A stretch of DNA of 64,000 nt from Polycyclovorans sp002706265 (GCA_963973915.1 CAXBBM010000004.1:124001-188000), one strand, 5' to 3'. Shown: positions 33,493 to 42,884, numbered from the stretch's first letter. A program made the numbers and translations. The notes: generated by a model from the letters alone, not told the origin.

Positions 33493-34962
33493 CTACTGTG
33501 GAATGACGTCGAACGCTTCACGCTGATAGTCCGAATCTGGATGCACCCGAATCGGGCGCCGTAGTTGGGATTCAAGGTCGGGCAGACCCAGCGCGGGCTC
33601 GTCCTGCAGCCGCTGCCCGACCTCGGGCGCCGCCAGCACCAGAAAGGCATCGGCCTCGAACTGGCGGGCGGCGCGCTGCACTTCGCGCACCACCTCGTGG
33701 CAAACGGTCTCGACCGACTTGACCTGACCACGCCCGTTGCAGGTCTCGCAGGGCTCGCAGAGGATGTGCCCCAGACTCTCGCGCGAGCGCTTGCGGGTCA
33801 TCTCGATCAGCCCCAGCGGCGAGAACGGATACACCTGGGTGCGCGCCGAATCCTGCAACAGCGCACGCTCCAGACTGCGCAGCACCTGGGCGCGATGATC
33901 GTCAGATGCCATGTCGATGAAATCGACAATGATGATGCCGCCCAGATTGCGCAACCGCAGTTGCCGGGCAATGGCCTGGCTGGCTTCGAGATTGGTCTTG
34001 AGGACGGTTTCTTCCAGATTCCGGGTGCCGAGAAAGCCGCCGGTATTGACGTCCACCGTGGTCATGGCCTCGGTCTGGTCGATGACCAGATGCCCGCCTG
34101 ATTTCAGCTCCACCTTGCGCGACAGCGCGCGGTTGATGTCGTCTTCAACGCCGTACAGATCAAAGATCGGCGCGGCGCCCTGATACCACTCGATGCGGTC
34201 GGCGGCATCCGGCACGAACACCTGGGCGAACTGCTTCACCCGGCGGCATTCCTCGGCGCTGTCGATGCGCACCCGCTCGACTTCGGTGCCCAGCAGGTCG
34301 CGCAGAATGCGCATCGACAAGGGCAGATCGCCATGGACCAGGGTGCCGGGCGCGGCGCTCTTGGCCTGCTGGCTGATGGCGCGCCACAAGCGCACCAGAA
34401 ACTGCAGGTCGGTGGCCAATGCGGCCGGGGTGACGGTTTCGGCCGCGGTGCGCGCAATCAGGCCGCAGTCGGGTGCGTGTTCGGCGCGCAGCGTTTCCAG
34501 CATCGCTTTCATGCGTGCGCGGCTGGGCTCATCTTCAATCCGGGTCGAGACGCCCACGGTCGGCTCGCAGGGCAGCAGCACCAGATAACGCGACGGCACC
34601 GACAGCAGGGTGGTCAGGCGCGCGCCCTTGGTCCCCAGGGGGTCTTTGAGCACCTGCACCAGAATCGACTGCCCCTCATGCAACTTCTGGGTGATCGACG
34701 GCAAGGGCAGCGGCTCGCCTGAGGCGTCCCGCACCGGATGCACCATGTCGGCAATGTGCAGAAACGCGGTGCGCGCCAGACCGATCTCGACGAACGCGGC
34801 CTGCATGCCCGGCAATACGCGCTGCACCCGACCCATGTAGAAATTGCCGGTCAGGCCGTGACGCGACGCGCGCTGCACATGCACCTCCTGCGCGGCGCCG
34901 TTTTCCACCAGCGCGACGCGGGTTTCCTGCACGCCGCTGTTGACCAGAATCTCGAAGCTCAT
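33493..34962 (-). CDS. rng: Ribonuclease G
   Basis: Endoribonuclease that matures 16S rRNA 5' ends and degrades some mRNAs, 489 residues, identical in length to the E. coli enzyme. It has an S1 domain at about 35-120 (GNFYMGRVQRVLPGMQAAFVEIG), the catalytic Mg-binding aspartates in TTVDVNTGGFLG (near 303) and IIIVDFIDM (near 346), and the zinc-link cysteines in LCEPCETCNGRG (near 405). The ATG at 34962 overlaps the maf stop. Confidence 0.96.
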   Translation of the reverse strand: MSFEILVNSGVQETRVALVENGAAQEVHVQRASRHGLTGNFYMGRVQRVLPGMQAAFVEIGLARTAFLHIADMVHPVRDASGEPLPLPSITQKLHEGQSILVQVLKDPLGTKGARLTTLLSVPSRYLVLLPCEPTVGVSTRIEDEPSRARMKAMLETLRAEHAPDCGLIARTAAETVTPAALATDLQFLVRLWRAISQQAKSAAPGTLVHGDLPLSMRILRDLLGTEVERVRIDSAEECRRVKQFAQVFVPDAADRIEWYQGAAPIFDLYGVEDDINRALSRKVELKSGGHLVIDQTEAMTTVDVNTGGFLGTRNLEETVLKTNLEASQAIARQLRLRNLGGIIIVDFIDMASDDHRAQVLRSLERALLQDSARTQVYPFSPLGLIEMTRKRSRESLGHILCEPCETCNGRGQVKSVETVCHEVVREVQRAARQFEADAFLVLAAPEVGQRLQDEPALGLPDLESQLRRPIRVHPDSDYQREAFDVIPQ

Positions 34963-35540
34963 GCGCCGCCCGGCCGCACGTCGAACCGCGACAACAGCTC
35001 CAGCGTCTCGGCCACCGGCAGGCCGATCACCCCGGTCAGGCTGCCCGACAGACTGAGCACGAAGCCGGCCGCCTCGCCCTGTATGGCATAAGCGCCGGCC
35101 TTGCCCATGGGTTCGCCGCTGGCGCAATAGCGCTGGATCTGCGCAAACGTCAACGGCGCAAAGGTGATGTGCGTGGTCGTTTCCACATGGTCGCGACGGG
35201 TGCCCAGCCCCACGACGACGCGGGTGACGACGCTGTGGGTCTCGCCCGACAACTGCTCCAGCATTTTTTCGGCGTGGGCGGCATCGCGCGGCTTGCCCAG
35301 CGCCTTGCCGTCGAAAATGACCTCGGTATCGGCCACCAGTACCGGCAACTCGGTGGGCGCCGCGGCCAGCGCGGCGGCGAGCTTTTCGTCCACCACCCGG
35401 CGCACGTAATCGAGGCCCGCTTCACGGGCGCGCGGCGTTTCGTCAACCGACACCGACAAAGGCGCAAACCGCAGGCCCGCCTGGGCCAGCAGCTCATGGC
35501 GCCGGGGCGATTGCGAGGCGAGATAAAAGGCAGCGTTCAT
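34959..35540 (-). CDS. maf: Maf-family nucleotide pyrophosphatase
   Basis: House-cleaning NTP pyrophosphatase of 193 residues, probably acting on dTTP/UTP or modified pyrimidines. It begins AFYLASQSPRRHELLAQAGL with the SxSPRR phosphate-binding motif; DTEVIFDGKALGKP near 70 and KAGAYAIQGEAAGFV near 145-160 carry the catalytic acids. The start at 35540 fits the family; upstream open frame lacks similarity. Cotranscribed with rng through an ATGA overlap. Confidence 0.95.
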   Translation of the reverse strand: MNAAFYLASQSPRRHELLAQAGLRFAPLSVSVDETPRAREAGLDYVRRVVDEKLAAALAAAPTELPVLVADTEVIFDGKALGKPRDAAHAEKMLEQLSGETHSVVTRVVVGLGTRRDHVETTTHITFAPLTFAQIQRYCASGEPMGKAGAYAIQGEAAGFVLSLSGSLTGVIGLPVAETLELLSRFDVRPGGA

Positions 35541-35593
35541 GCGCGAAATGTAACAGCCCTGCCGCGCCCGCCCCTCGTAAGCCCCGGCACAAC

Positions 35594-38278
35594 TCAATCG
35601 CGTCGGCGATAGCCGCGTCGTGACCCATCGACCTGCTGCAGCGTCGGCGTGCTGAGCCCGAAGCGGACCAGAAAATCGAGCCCCGACAGATCGCTGCCGT
35701 CCACGGTCACCCGGCGCGGTGAGTCCAGCGACGGAAACGCGCCACACGCCTCGCCCTCGTCGCAAATGAAACCGTCGTTGTCACTGTCGGTGCCCGAGAG
35801 GATCAGGTAGTCACCCGGCGGGATGGCCTCGAAGGCATAGGAATAGCCGGCATCGCCGACCTCGACTTCGTCCTGGGCCACGACGGCATCGGTGTCGGGG
35901 TCGATCAGCAGGACGTACTGCTTGCCGACGCTGGCATCCCGGTCACCCTGGCCGACGCTGATCAGCACCGGCACCTGCACGACATTGACCGCCGAGGCGA
36001 AGCCGATGGTGGCCGAAAAGGTGCCGGTCGCCAGCATCGAGCGGTCCACCGTCACCGCGTAACGGCCCAGACCGTCGCCGTCCACATCGGTCGGCATCAC
36101 CGTCAACCAGGGCGCGTCGTCCGACACCGAGGTCACCGCCAGCGCGCCGGTCCCGGCGTTGCCCGCATCGAGGGTCGCAACCGTCGCCACGTTTTCGAAG
36201 CTGAGGGCCTCGGGCTGCACCGACAGACGCGGGTTGTCCGCGGGCGCCTGACCTTCCGCCAGCGCAATGGCGGCTCGCACCGCCAGGTTGGCGTCGATCA
36301 GGCCGTGCCCGAAGCGGTCATCACGTCCGGCGGCGCCCAGGTCTCGGGTGATGGCGCCGCTGGCCAGCAACTGGTCGAGTTGCACCGGCGTGAGTGCGGG
36401 ATTCACGGCCTTCATCAGCGCCACCACGCCCGCCATGTGCGGCGCCGCCATGGAGGTGCCCTGCAGAAAGCCGACGCCGTCCCTGATCGGCAGGGTGCTG
36501 TCGCTCGAGAGCGTGCTGAGCACGCCATCGGGCGTTGCGCGCGACTGGTCGCCGCCGGGGGCGGCCACGTCAACTGCATCATTGAACTGCGAATAGGGCG
36601 CGTGCTGCTGCTGGCGGCCCACGGCGCCCACCGACACCACAGCGTCGTAGGACGCGGGATAGCTGCGCCGGCTGTCACCACTGTTGCCCGCCGATGCAAT
36701 GATGATCAGGCCGGCATCAGCGGCTTCGCGGTACGCCATCTGCTCACTCTGCGAAAAGCCGTCGCCGCCCAGGCTCAGGTTGAGCACATCCGCTGCGCGC
36801 GGCGGGCGCCGGCCCGAGCTGTTGGGCAATCCGGCGGCATAGCGCACGGCATTGATGATGTCGAAGCCGCTGCCGGCGCCGTCGGCGCCCAGCACCCGCA
36901 ACGGCATGATGCGCGTGTCCCAGCCCACGCCGGCCACCCCCAGGCCGCCGTTGTGGGTGGCGGCACCGATCGTGCCGGCCACATGGGTGCCATGAAAGCT
37001 GCTGACGCCGGCGATCCCGCCGTCTCCGGGGTCGTCGGCGTTGCTGTCGATACCGTCACCGTCGAGCGACAGGGCCGGATCGCTGACGAAGTCGAACCCG
37101 TCGGGGTCGGCCGGGTCGAACTTGCCGGCCAGGTCAGGATGCGCGAGCCGCACGCCGGTGTCGGCAACGGCCACCCGGATCTCGGGCGATCCGGTGGTGA
37201 TGTCCCAGGCCTGCGGCAGGTTGATCAACCCGTAGTGCCACTGCTGGCTGAAGAACTCGTCGTTCGGCAGCGCGTGGGGCTTGCGCAGCGGATTGGGCTC
37301 GGCCCACGCCACCCCGGCCTGTCGCTGGACGCGTTTGATGGCGCGCAGGGTGGCGATCCGGGCCGCCAATGCCGGGTCCACAATGTTGAACCCCGATCCG
37401 GCGACTGCGGCGCGGGCGGTGACCTCCGGTGACAGCGCCAGCAAGCCCGGCCCGCCGGGCACCTGGCCGAGCCACCGCGTCGTGGCGCCCAGCGAACGCG
37501 CGCCGAACCCAGCGTCGTCAGCGTCCTTCATCTGCACCAGCGCCTGGTGGGGCACGAAGGCCATCTGGGTGCTCATCGCCGACTCTTGCGGCGCTGCCGA
37601 GGCGGGATTCGCGCCAGGCTGGGAGACGGTCAGCACATAGTTCGAGGCGCCGTCGAAGGCGTCCACCTGGATGAAGTAGCGCTGCGTGCCGGCGGCCTCG
37701 GGCACCGTCAGCGACTCGAACTTGCCGGTGCCCAGCGACTGGCCCACCACTTCGAGTTCATCGTTGGCCAGCAGCAGGTCAAGATCGTTGTTCGCCCCGT
37801 CTTCGGCGATGAACAGGTTGATGATCTGGCCGGGTGCCAGGCTTGCCGCCAGCACGTCGAAAGGGTCCGTGGCCAGGCTGGCGTGGCCCCCCAGGGTGAC
37901 CGGATTGCCCAGCATCTGCGCCATGTCCACCGAGTTGTTCGGCATGGGCTGCACCGAGGGATCGGCGGTGTCGCCATCGACGGCGGCATCCTGCGGCGCC
38001 GACAGGCGGCCCGACAGCCTCGCGGCTGCGGGGCGGTTGGTGGGCGGCGGAGTCGGTGGAGTCGGTGGAGTCGGCGACGTGCTGGGGGATGGCCCCGGAC
38101 CGGAAGTCGGGCTGGGGCTGGGGTTCGGATTGGGGCTGGGGCTGGGGCTGGGCGTCAGGCTCGGCGCCGGCGCGGCCCCACCACCGGCTTCGTTGTCGGA
38201 CGATCCGCCGCCGCAGGCGGCCAGCAGGCATGACAGCACGACAATCCATCGAGCACGCGGCATGACGATGACGGACAT
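35594..38278 (-). CDS. Secreted S8 (subtilisin) peptidase, predicted lipoprotein
   Basis: Extracellular or outer-membrane serine protease of 894 residues. The N-terminus has a lipoprotein signal with lipobox LLAAC near residue 22, followed by Gly/Ser and a Pro/Ser/Thr-rich linker (about 40-85). A prodomain-like region with ALVQMKDADD and QRQAGVAWAEPNPLRKP precedes the catalytic domain. The triad is AVADTGVRLAHPDL (Asp), SSFHGTHVAGTIGA (His) and LQGTSMAAPHMAGVVAL (Ser). The C-terminus (about 690-890) looks like beta-sandwich domains plus an acidic calcium-type loop (DSDNDGFICDEGEAC). A second ATG lies five codons in. Confidence 0.92.
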   Translation of the reverse strand: MSVIVMPRARWIVVLSCLLAACGGGSSDNEAGGGAAPAPSLTPSPSPSPNPNPSPSPTSGPGPSPSTSPTPPTPPTPPPTNRPAAARLSGRLSAPQDAAVDGDTADPSVQPMPNNSVDMAQMLGNPVTLGGHASLATDPFDVLAASLAPGQIINLFIAEDGANNDLDLLLANDELEVVGQSLGTGKFESLTVPEAAGTQRYFIQVDAFDGASNYVLTVSQPGANPASAAPQESAMSTQMAFVPHQALVQMKDADDAGFGARSLGATTRWLGQVPGGPGLLALSPEVTARAAVAGSGFNIVDPALAARIATLRAIKRVQRQAGVAWAEPNPLRKPHALPNDEFFSQQWHYGLINLPQAWDITTGSPEIRVAVADTGVRLAHPDLAGKFDPADPDGFDFVSDPALSLDGDGIDSNADDPGDGGIAGVSSFHGTHVAGTIGAATHNGGLGVAGVGWDTRIMPLRVLGADGAGSGFDIINAVRYAAGLPNSSGRRPPRAADVLNLSLGGDGFSQSEQMAYREAADAGLIIIASAGNSGDSRRSYPASYDAVVSVGAVGRQQQHAPYSQFNDAVDVAAPGGDQSRATPDGVLSTLSSDSTLPIRDGVGFLQGTSMAAPHMAGVVALMKAVNPALTPVQLDQLLASGAITRDLGAAGRDDRFGHGLIDANLAVRAAIALAEGQAPADNPRLSVQPEALSFENVATVATLDAGNAGTGALAVTSVSDDAPWLTVMPTDVDGDGLGRYAVTVDRSMLATGTFSATIGFASAVNVVQVPVLISVGQGDRDASVGKQYVLLIDPDTDAVVAQDEVEVGDAGYSYAFEAIPPGDYLILSGTDSDNDGFICDEGEACGAFPSLDSPRRVTVDGSDLSGLDFLVRFGLSTPTLQQVDGSRRGYRRRD
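38045..38153 (-). repeat. Low-complexity coding repeat (Pro-Ser/Pro-Thr linker)
   Basis: On the plus strand, GGAGTCGGT-type nonamers (about 38048-38080) and GGGGCT-type hexamers (about 38109-38152) recur imperfectly. They encode the TPPTPPTP and SPSPSPNPNP linker after the lipobox of the peptidase. Units are multiples of three, so changes stay in frame. Confidence 0.85.
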
Positions 38279-38335
38279 TCAAATTGGGTCCCGATGGTAC
38301 CGGACCCGGCCCGGGCCGCTCACGGGTGGGCGCGA

Positions 38336-38806
38336 TCAGCCGCGATGGTAGGGATGCCCTACCGACGCCGACCACGCGCGGTAGAGCTGTTCGGCCACCA
38401 CCACCCGCACCAGCGGATGCGGCAGGGTCAGGGGCGACAGCGACCAGCATTGGTGGGCGGCGGCGAACACCGGCGGTGCCAGTCCGTCCGGCCCGCCGAT
38501 GATGATGGCCACGTCGCGCCCGTTGCCCTGCCAGCCCACCAGGGCCTGCGACCACGCCAGGGTGTCGTGCAGCGTGCCGCGCTCGTCAAGCGCCACAATT
38601 TCGGCGCCTTTGGGCACGGCCTTGAGAATTTTCTCAGCCTCGGCGGCCTTGAGCCGGTCGATGTCGGGGTTCTTGCCGCGATGCGCCACCGGCAGTTCCA
38701 CCAGCACCAGCCTGGCTTCGTTGGGCAGCCGTTTGGCGTAGTCGGCGTAGGCGGTCTGCACCCAGTCGGGCATGCGCTGACCGACGGCGATCAGGTGAAT
38801 CCGCAT
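38336..38806 (-). CDS. rlmH: 23S rRNA pseudouridine-1915 N3-methyltransferase
   Basis: SPOUT methyltransferase of 156 residues modifying helix 69 of 23S rRNA. It shows the knotted-fold motifs AIIIGGPDGLAPPV (near 100) and LSPLTLPHPLVRVVVAEQLYRAWS with the C-terminal HPYHRG expected for RlmH. Conserved adjacency with rsfS and nadD. Confidence 0.97.
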   Translation of the reverse strand: MRIHLIAVGQRMPDWVQTAYADYAKRLPNEARLVLVELPVAHRGKNPDIDRLKAAEAEKILKAVPKGAEIVALDERGTLHDTLAWSQALVGWQGNGRDVAIIIGGPDGLAPPVFAAAHQCWSLSPLTLPHPLVRVVVAEQLYRAWSASVGHPYHRG

Positions 38807-38824
38807 GACTGATCCGGCCGGGCG

Positions 38825-39232
38825 TTACCCGGCGGCTTTCGGGGTGCGGCGGGTGCTGGCGCGACGCAGGCTTTCGGGGGCCTCGGGCGCGTCGATGGTC
38901 ACGTCACCGCTTTCGATCGACCAGAGCTTTTCGAGCTGGTAGAACGCCCGCGTCTGCGCTTGCATGACATGCACCAGCACGCCGTTGAGGTCGACCAGCG
39001 CCCACTCGCCCTGGTCCATGCCCTCCAGCCCCAGAGGGCGAACGCCCTTGAGCTTGGCCTCGTCCAGCACGTTGTGCGCCAGCGCCGAAACGTGGCGAGA
39101 CGAGGTGCCGGTGCAGAGCACCATGGTGTCGGTCATGGGGGTGAGCGACTTGACGTCGAGCACGCGGATGTCTTGCCCCTTGAGGTCTTCGAGGGCGGTC
39201 ACGACGAGTTTAGTGAGTGCTGGTGTTTTCAT
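38825..39232 (-). CDS. rsfS: Ribosome silencing factor
   Basis: Binds L14 and blocks subunit joining in starved cells, 135 residues. The core domain carries DVKSLTPMTDTMVLCTGTSSRH (in parts) and GEWALVDLNGVLVHVMQAQTRAFYQLEKLW. A charged C-terminal extension (about 110-135) is not conserved. The start overlaps the nadD end by 23 bases. Confidence 0.96.
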   Translation of the reverse strand: MKTPALTKLVVTALEDLKGQDIRVLDVKSLTPMTDTMVLCTGTSSRHVSALAHNVLDEAKLKGVRPLGLEGMDQGEWALVDLNGVLVHVMQAQTRAFYQLEKLWSIESGDVTIDAPEAPESLRRASTRRTPKAAG

Positions 39233-39869
39233 GATGGGTCAGTGCGGCGAGATCGGCGGCGGTCAGCCGATCGAGGATGGGCTGCGGCATCAGCCCGCGG
39301 AGCGACAGCCCGGCGCGCAGTTTGTGGCGCAACAGGGTGGACGAAATATCGAGCAGGGGAATGTCGAGGGTCTGGTAGCGCCCTTCGAGCGCGCCGGCAA
39401 TTTCTACCGGTGCCTGCAAGCGGCTGCGGGGGCGTTTGACCACGACCAGTTCGGCCAGGTCAAGAATCACCGGCCAGCGGTGCCAGGTGTGAAAGTGGCT
39501 GAAGGCATCGGCGCCAATCAGCAGCACCCGGCGTGACTGCGGAAATTTTTCGGCCAGCTGGGCCAGGGTTTCCACCGTGTACGAAGGCCCTTCGCGGCGC
39601 ACTTCGCAGTCGTCGGCCACCAGCCGGCGCTCGCCTTCAATGGCCAGGCGAATCCAGTCGAGACGCTTCTGCGCGGGAATGGCCGCTTCGGCGCGGTGCA
39701 TGGGGTGCGCGGTGGGCACCAAGCGCACCTGATCAAGCTGCAGGCGCTCAAGCGCTTCGATCGCCAGACGCAGGTGCCCGTTGTGGAAGGGTGAGAAGGC
39801 CCCGCCAAAAATGCCGATCGCCTTCAGTGGGCGCGACGACTGCCGGGCGGCTTCAACGGACGTGGCCAT
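39210..39869 (-). CDS. nadD: Nicotinate-nucleotide adenylyltransferase
   Basis: Forms deamido-NAD from nicotinate mononucleotide and ATP, 219 residues. The nucleotidyltransferase motif GIFGGAFSPFHNGHLRLA (near 19-36) and the C-terminal ISSTLLRHKLRAG (an SSTxxR/K variant) are present, with WHRWPVILDLAELVVVKRP in the middle. The 5' end overlaps proA by 17 bases and the 3' end overlaps rsfS. Confidence 0.96.
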   Translation of the reverse strand: MATSVEAARQSSRPLKAIGIFGGAFSPFHNGHLRLAIEALERLQLDQVRLVPTAHPMHRAEAAIPAQKRLDWIRLAIEGERRLVADDCEVRREGPSYTVETLAQLAEKFPQSRRVLLIGADAFSHFHTWHRWPVILDLAELVVVKRPRSRLQAPVEIAGALEGRYQTLDIPLLDISSTLLRHKLRAGLSLRGLMPQPILDRLTAADLAALTHHENTSTH

Positions 39870-41148
39870 CTCCCAGCACCACCCATTTCTGGGAGGTCAG
39901 GCCTTCCAGCCCCACCGGACCGCGGGCGTGGAACTTGTCGGTGCTGATGCCAATCTCGGCCCCCAGGCCATATTCGTAGCCGTCGGCGAAGCGCGTCGAT
40001 GCGTTGACCATGACCGAGCTGGAATCGACCTCGCGCAGGAAGCGCCGGGCGCGGGTCAGGTTTTCGGTGATGATGCTTTCGGTATGCGCCGAGCTGTACT
40101 GGGCAATGTGGTTCATGGCCGCATCGAGGTCGTCGACCATACGAATCGACAGAATCGGCGCCAGATACTCGGTGCCCCAATCGGCCTCGGTGGCCGCGTG
40201 GATCTCGGGCAGCACCTTGCGGACGCGCTCGCAGCCGCGCAGTTCCACCCCCGCTTCGCGATAGCGCGCGGCCAGATCCGGCAGCACGGCGTCGGCAATG
40301 CCCACGTGTACCAGCAGGGTTTCCAGGGTGTTGCAGGTACCGTAGCGCTGGGTCTTGGCGTTGAGCGCCACGGCCACGGCCTTTTCGAGGTCGGCGTGGT
40401 CGTCGATGTACACGTGGCAGATGCCGTCGAGATGTTTGATCACCGGCACGCGCGCGCCGTCACTCACGGCCGCGACCAGCCCCTTGCCGCCGCGCGGGAC
40501 GATCACGTCCACGTACTCGGGATGGCCGATCATCAAACCGACCATGCGGCGGTCGGTGACATCGATCACCTGCACCGTGGCGCGGGGCAGGCCGGCGTCG
40601 ATGAGGGCGCGGTCAATACAGCGGGCAATGGCCTGGTTGGAGCGCAGGGCCTCGGAGCCACCGCGCAAGATCGCCGCGTTGCCGGACTTCAGGCACAGGC
40701 TGGCGGCGTCGGCCGTCACGTTGGGGCGGGACTCATAAATGATGCCGACCACGCCCAGGGGCACGCGCATGCGCCCCACCTGAATGCCGGACGGCCGCAT
40801 GTTCAGATCGGTGATGGCGCCCACCGGGTCGGGCAGCGCGGCAATCTGGCGCACGCCTTCGGCCATGGCGGAGACGCGCTCGGGGTTGAGCGCCAGCCGA
40901 TCGATCAGCGCGGCGTCGAGGCCGCTGTTGCGGCCCGCGTCCATGTCGGCGCGATTGGCGTCGAGGATGTCGTCCTGCGACTCTTTCAGGCTCTCGGCCA
41001 GCGCAAACAGCGCGGCATTCTTCTGTCCGGTTTCGGCGCGCGCAATCTCGCGGCTGGCTGCGCGCGCGGCGTTGCCCAGCGTGGAGAACTGACGCGCCAG
41101 TGCGTCATCTGAAACGGCGTGGCGGGCGGTACGGGCGTTGGCACTCAT
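39853..41148 (-). CDS. proA: Glutamate-5-semialdehyde dehydrogenase
   Basis: Second step of proline synthesis (gamma-glutamyl phosphate reductase), 431 residues. GVVGIIYESRPNVTADAASLCLKSGNAAILRGG (in parts) marks the cofactor site, and the catalytic cysteine lies in AKTQRYGTCNTLETLLVH (near 280). The ATG at 41148 overlaps the holA stop, so it is coupled to holA. proB is not in the window. Confidence 0.96.
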   Translation of the reverse strand: MSANARTARHAVSDDALARQFSTLGNAARAASREIARAETGQKNAALFALAESLKESQDDILDANRADMDAGRNSGLDAALIDRLALNPERVSAMAEGVRQIAALPDPVGAITDLNMRPSGIQVGRMRVPLGVVGIIYESRPNVTADAASLCLKSGNAAILRGGSEALRSNQAIARCIDRALIDAGLPRATVQVIDVTDRRMVGLMIGHPEYVDVIVPRGGKGLVAAVSDGARVPVIKHLDGICHVYIDDHADLEKAVAVALNAKTQRYGTCNTLETLLVHVGIADAVLPDLAARYREAGVELRGCERVRKVLPEIHAATEADWGTEYLAPILSIRMVDDLDAAMNHIAQYSSAHTESIITENLTRARRFLREVDSSSVMVNASTRFADGYEYGLGAEIGISTDKFHARGPVGLEGLTSQKWVVLGDGHVR

Positions 41149-42179
41149 GTGCGGCGTTGGCTTCGCAGTGGCGCGGCCCCACTGGCCGCAAGCACCAATG
41201 TTAACAAGTCTGCCCATGCGGTCGGCTCGCCGCCCGTGGACTTGGACCCGGCATCGATGCGCAGCGCCCAGCGCAGCCAGCCCAGAGGCTGTATCGGCCC
41301 CGAGCGGGTGATGGCGGTGCAGTAGGCGGCCTGCTGCATGCGCCGCACGCCGGCCTGGTCGCAGGCGGCGGCCGCGTCGCGTGTTCGCCCATAGGCCTGG
41401 GCCGCCTTGGCCCACAGGCGCAGCACCCACAGCAACCCGCCCAGCACCTCCTGCACGGCGGTCCCTTCTTCACGCAGGCGCTGCAGGCTGCGCACGCCGC
41501 CCTCGGCATCGCCCGACAACAGCCGGTCGGCCAGGTCAAACACCCCGAAACGGGCGTTGTCCGACACCGCTGCGGTCAAGGTGATGGCATCCACAGGCGT
41601 GCCGTCGGGCACCAGCAGGCGCAGCTTCTGCAGGTCCTGCGCGCAGGCCAGCAGGTTGCCCTCGGTGCGTTCGACCAGCGCCTCACAGGCTTCGGCGCTG
41701 AGCTGCACGCCGCTGAACTGCGCGCGTTTCATCACCCAGTCGTGAAAGCCCTCCGGGCGCACGGGCCAGGCGTACACCAGCAGCGCCTCGCGATCGACGG
41801 TGGTGAACCAGCCGGCCTTGCGCGCGCGGGCGTCCAGCGCGCCGAGCATCACCAACAGCAGGCAGTCCGGCGGCGGTTTGGCCAGCCAGTCGGTCAGGGC
41901 CCTGGCGCCTTCGACGCCCAGCGCGCCCTGGACGCGCACCTCGATCACCCGGCGCTGCACGAACAACGACAGGCTGTTGGCAGCGCCCAGCACGTCGCCC
42001 CAGCCACCGCTCTTGTCGACCTCGAACACCTCGCGCTCATCGAAGCCCTGCGCCTTGGCGGCGGCGCGCACGGCGTCGGCCGCCTCCATCACCAGCAAGG
42101 CTTCTTCGCCGGCCACCACGGCCAGCGGCGGAAGAGGGCGTTTCAGGGCGGCGGCAAGGGCATCGGGCGTGAGCGGCAT
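41145..42179 (-). CDS. holA: DNA polymerase III subunit delta
   Basis: Clamp-loader delta subunit of 344 residues that opens the beta clamp. The N-terminus PLTPDALAAALKRPLPPLAVVAGEEALLVMEAADAVR (in parts) matches the delta AAA-like domain; the beta-binding region reads NSLSLFVQRRVIEVRV near 70. The C-terminal collar domain follows. lptE normally precedes holA in gammaproteobacteria; here the upstream gene is the divergent coq7. Confidence 0.93.
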   Translation of the reverse strand: MPLTPDALAAALKRPLPPLAVVAGEEALLVMEAADAVRAAAKAQGFDEREVFEVDKSGGWGDVLGAANSLSLFVQRRVIEVRVQGALGVEGARALTDWLAKPPPDCLLLVMLGALDARARKAGWFTTVDREALLVYAWPVRPEGFHDWVMKRAQFSGVQLSAEACEALVERTEGNLLACAQDLQKLRLLVPDGTPVDAITLTAAVSDNARFGVFDLADRLLSGDAEGGVRSLQRLREEGTAVQEVLGGLLWVLRLWAKAAQAYGRTRDAAAACDQAGVRRMQQAAYCTAITRSGPIQPLGWLRWALRIDAGSKSTGGEPTAWADLLTLVLAASGAAPLRSQRRT

Positions 42180-42189
42180 GCCGCGATTC

Positions 42190-42195
42190 TATAAT
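42190..42195 (+). promoter_or_regulatory. Perfect TATAAT -10 directly before coq7
   Basis: TATAAT ends six bases before the coq7 ATG, which places the expected start of transcription at or next to the start codon. No clear -35 lies 17 bases upstream. The coq7 message may therefore be leaderless. Confidence 0.45.
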
Positions 42196-42201
42196 CACCG
42201 C

Positions 42202-42840
42202 ATGGCCTTACGATCAACCACCGCCGCCGACCTGTTCCTGCAGCCGCTGGCCCGCGCGCTCAATGGCGCACCGCGGGCGGCAGCCGCCCGTCCCTACCCG
42301 GCCCATGAACAGGCCGCAGATGCCCTGCCCGCCCCGGCGCGGCGCCACGCCGCGGGACTGATGCGTGTCAACCACGCGGGCGAGATCGCCGCCCAGGGGC
42401 TTTATCACGGGCAGGCGTTGACGGCGCGCAACCCCGAGGTCGCCGCGCATCTGCGCGCCGCCGCCGTCGAAGAACGCGACCACATGGCCTGGTGCGAACA
42501 ACGCCTCACCGAACTGGGCAGCCAGCCCAGCGCGCTGAGCCCCCTGTGGTACGCCGGTTCGTTCGCGATGGGCGTGGCGGCCGGCCTCGCGGGGGACCGA
42601 TGGAACCTCGGCTTCGTCGCCGAAACCGAGCGCCAGGTCGCCGCGCATCTGGGCGAGCACCTGGGGCAACTCCCGCCCGGCGACACCCGCAGCCGCGCCG
42701 TGGTCCACGCCATGCGCGAAGACGAGGCCCGTCACGGCGCCGAGGCCACGGCCGCAGGTGGCGCCGAGCTCCCCTTGCCGGTGAAGCGCCTGATGCACCG
42801 CGTCGCCGGCGTCATGAAATGGGTGGCCTACCACCGCTGA
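42202..42840 (+). CDS. coq7: 2-polyprenyl-3-methyl-6-methoxy-1,4-benzoquinone monooxygenase
   Basis: Di-iron hydroxylase of ubiquinone biosynthesis, 212 residues. The ferritin-like iron ligands appear in RVNHAGEIAAQGLYHGQ (Glu near 60), AAVEERDHMAWCEQRL (ExxH near 90) and the C-terminal MREDEARHGAEAT (ExxxH). Its presence implies aerobic ubiquinone synthesis by the Coq7 route rather than UbiF. It is divergent from holA with only 22 bases between. Confidence 0.95.
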   Translation: MALRSTTAADLFLQPLARALNGAPRAAAARPYPAHEQAADALPAPARRHAAGLMRVNHAGEIAAQGLYHGQALTARNPEVAAHLRAAAVEERDHMAWCEQRLTELGSQPSALSPLWYAGSFAMGVAAGLAGDRWNLGFVAETERQVAAHLGEHLGQLPPGDTRSRAVVHAMREDEARHGAEATAAGGAELPLPVKRLMHRVAGVMKWVAYHR

Positions 42841-42884
42841 CCCGCTGCGAGAACCTGCAGGCCAGATTGCCAATGAGAGACACC

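Noticed and set aside
31213..33564. 783-codon open frame antisense to yhdP
   Set aside because: High G+C makes long open antisense frames common. Composition is Arg/His/Gln/Ala-rich with no domain, while the minus-strand frame is a recognisable YhdP.
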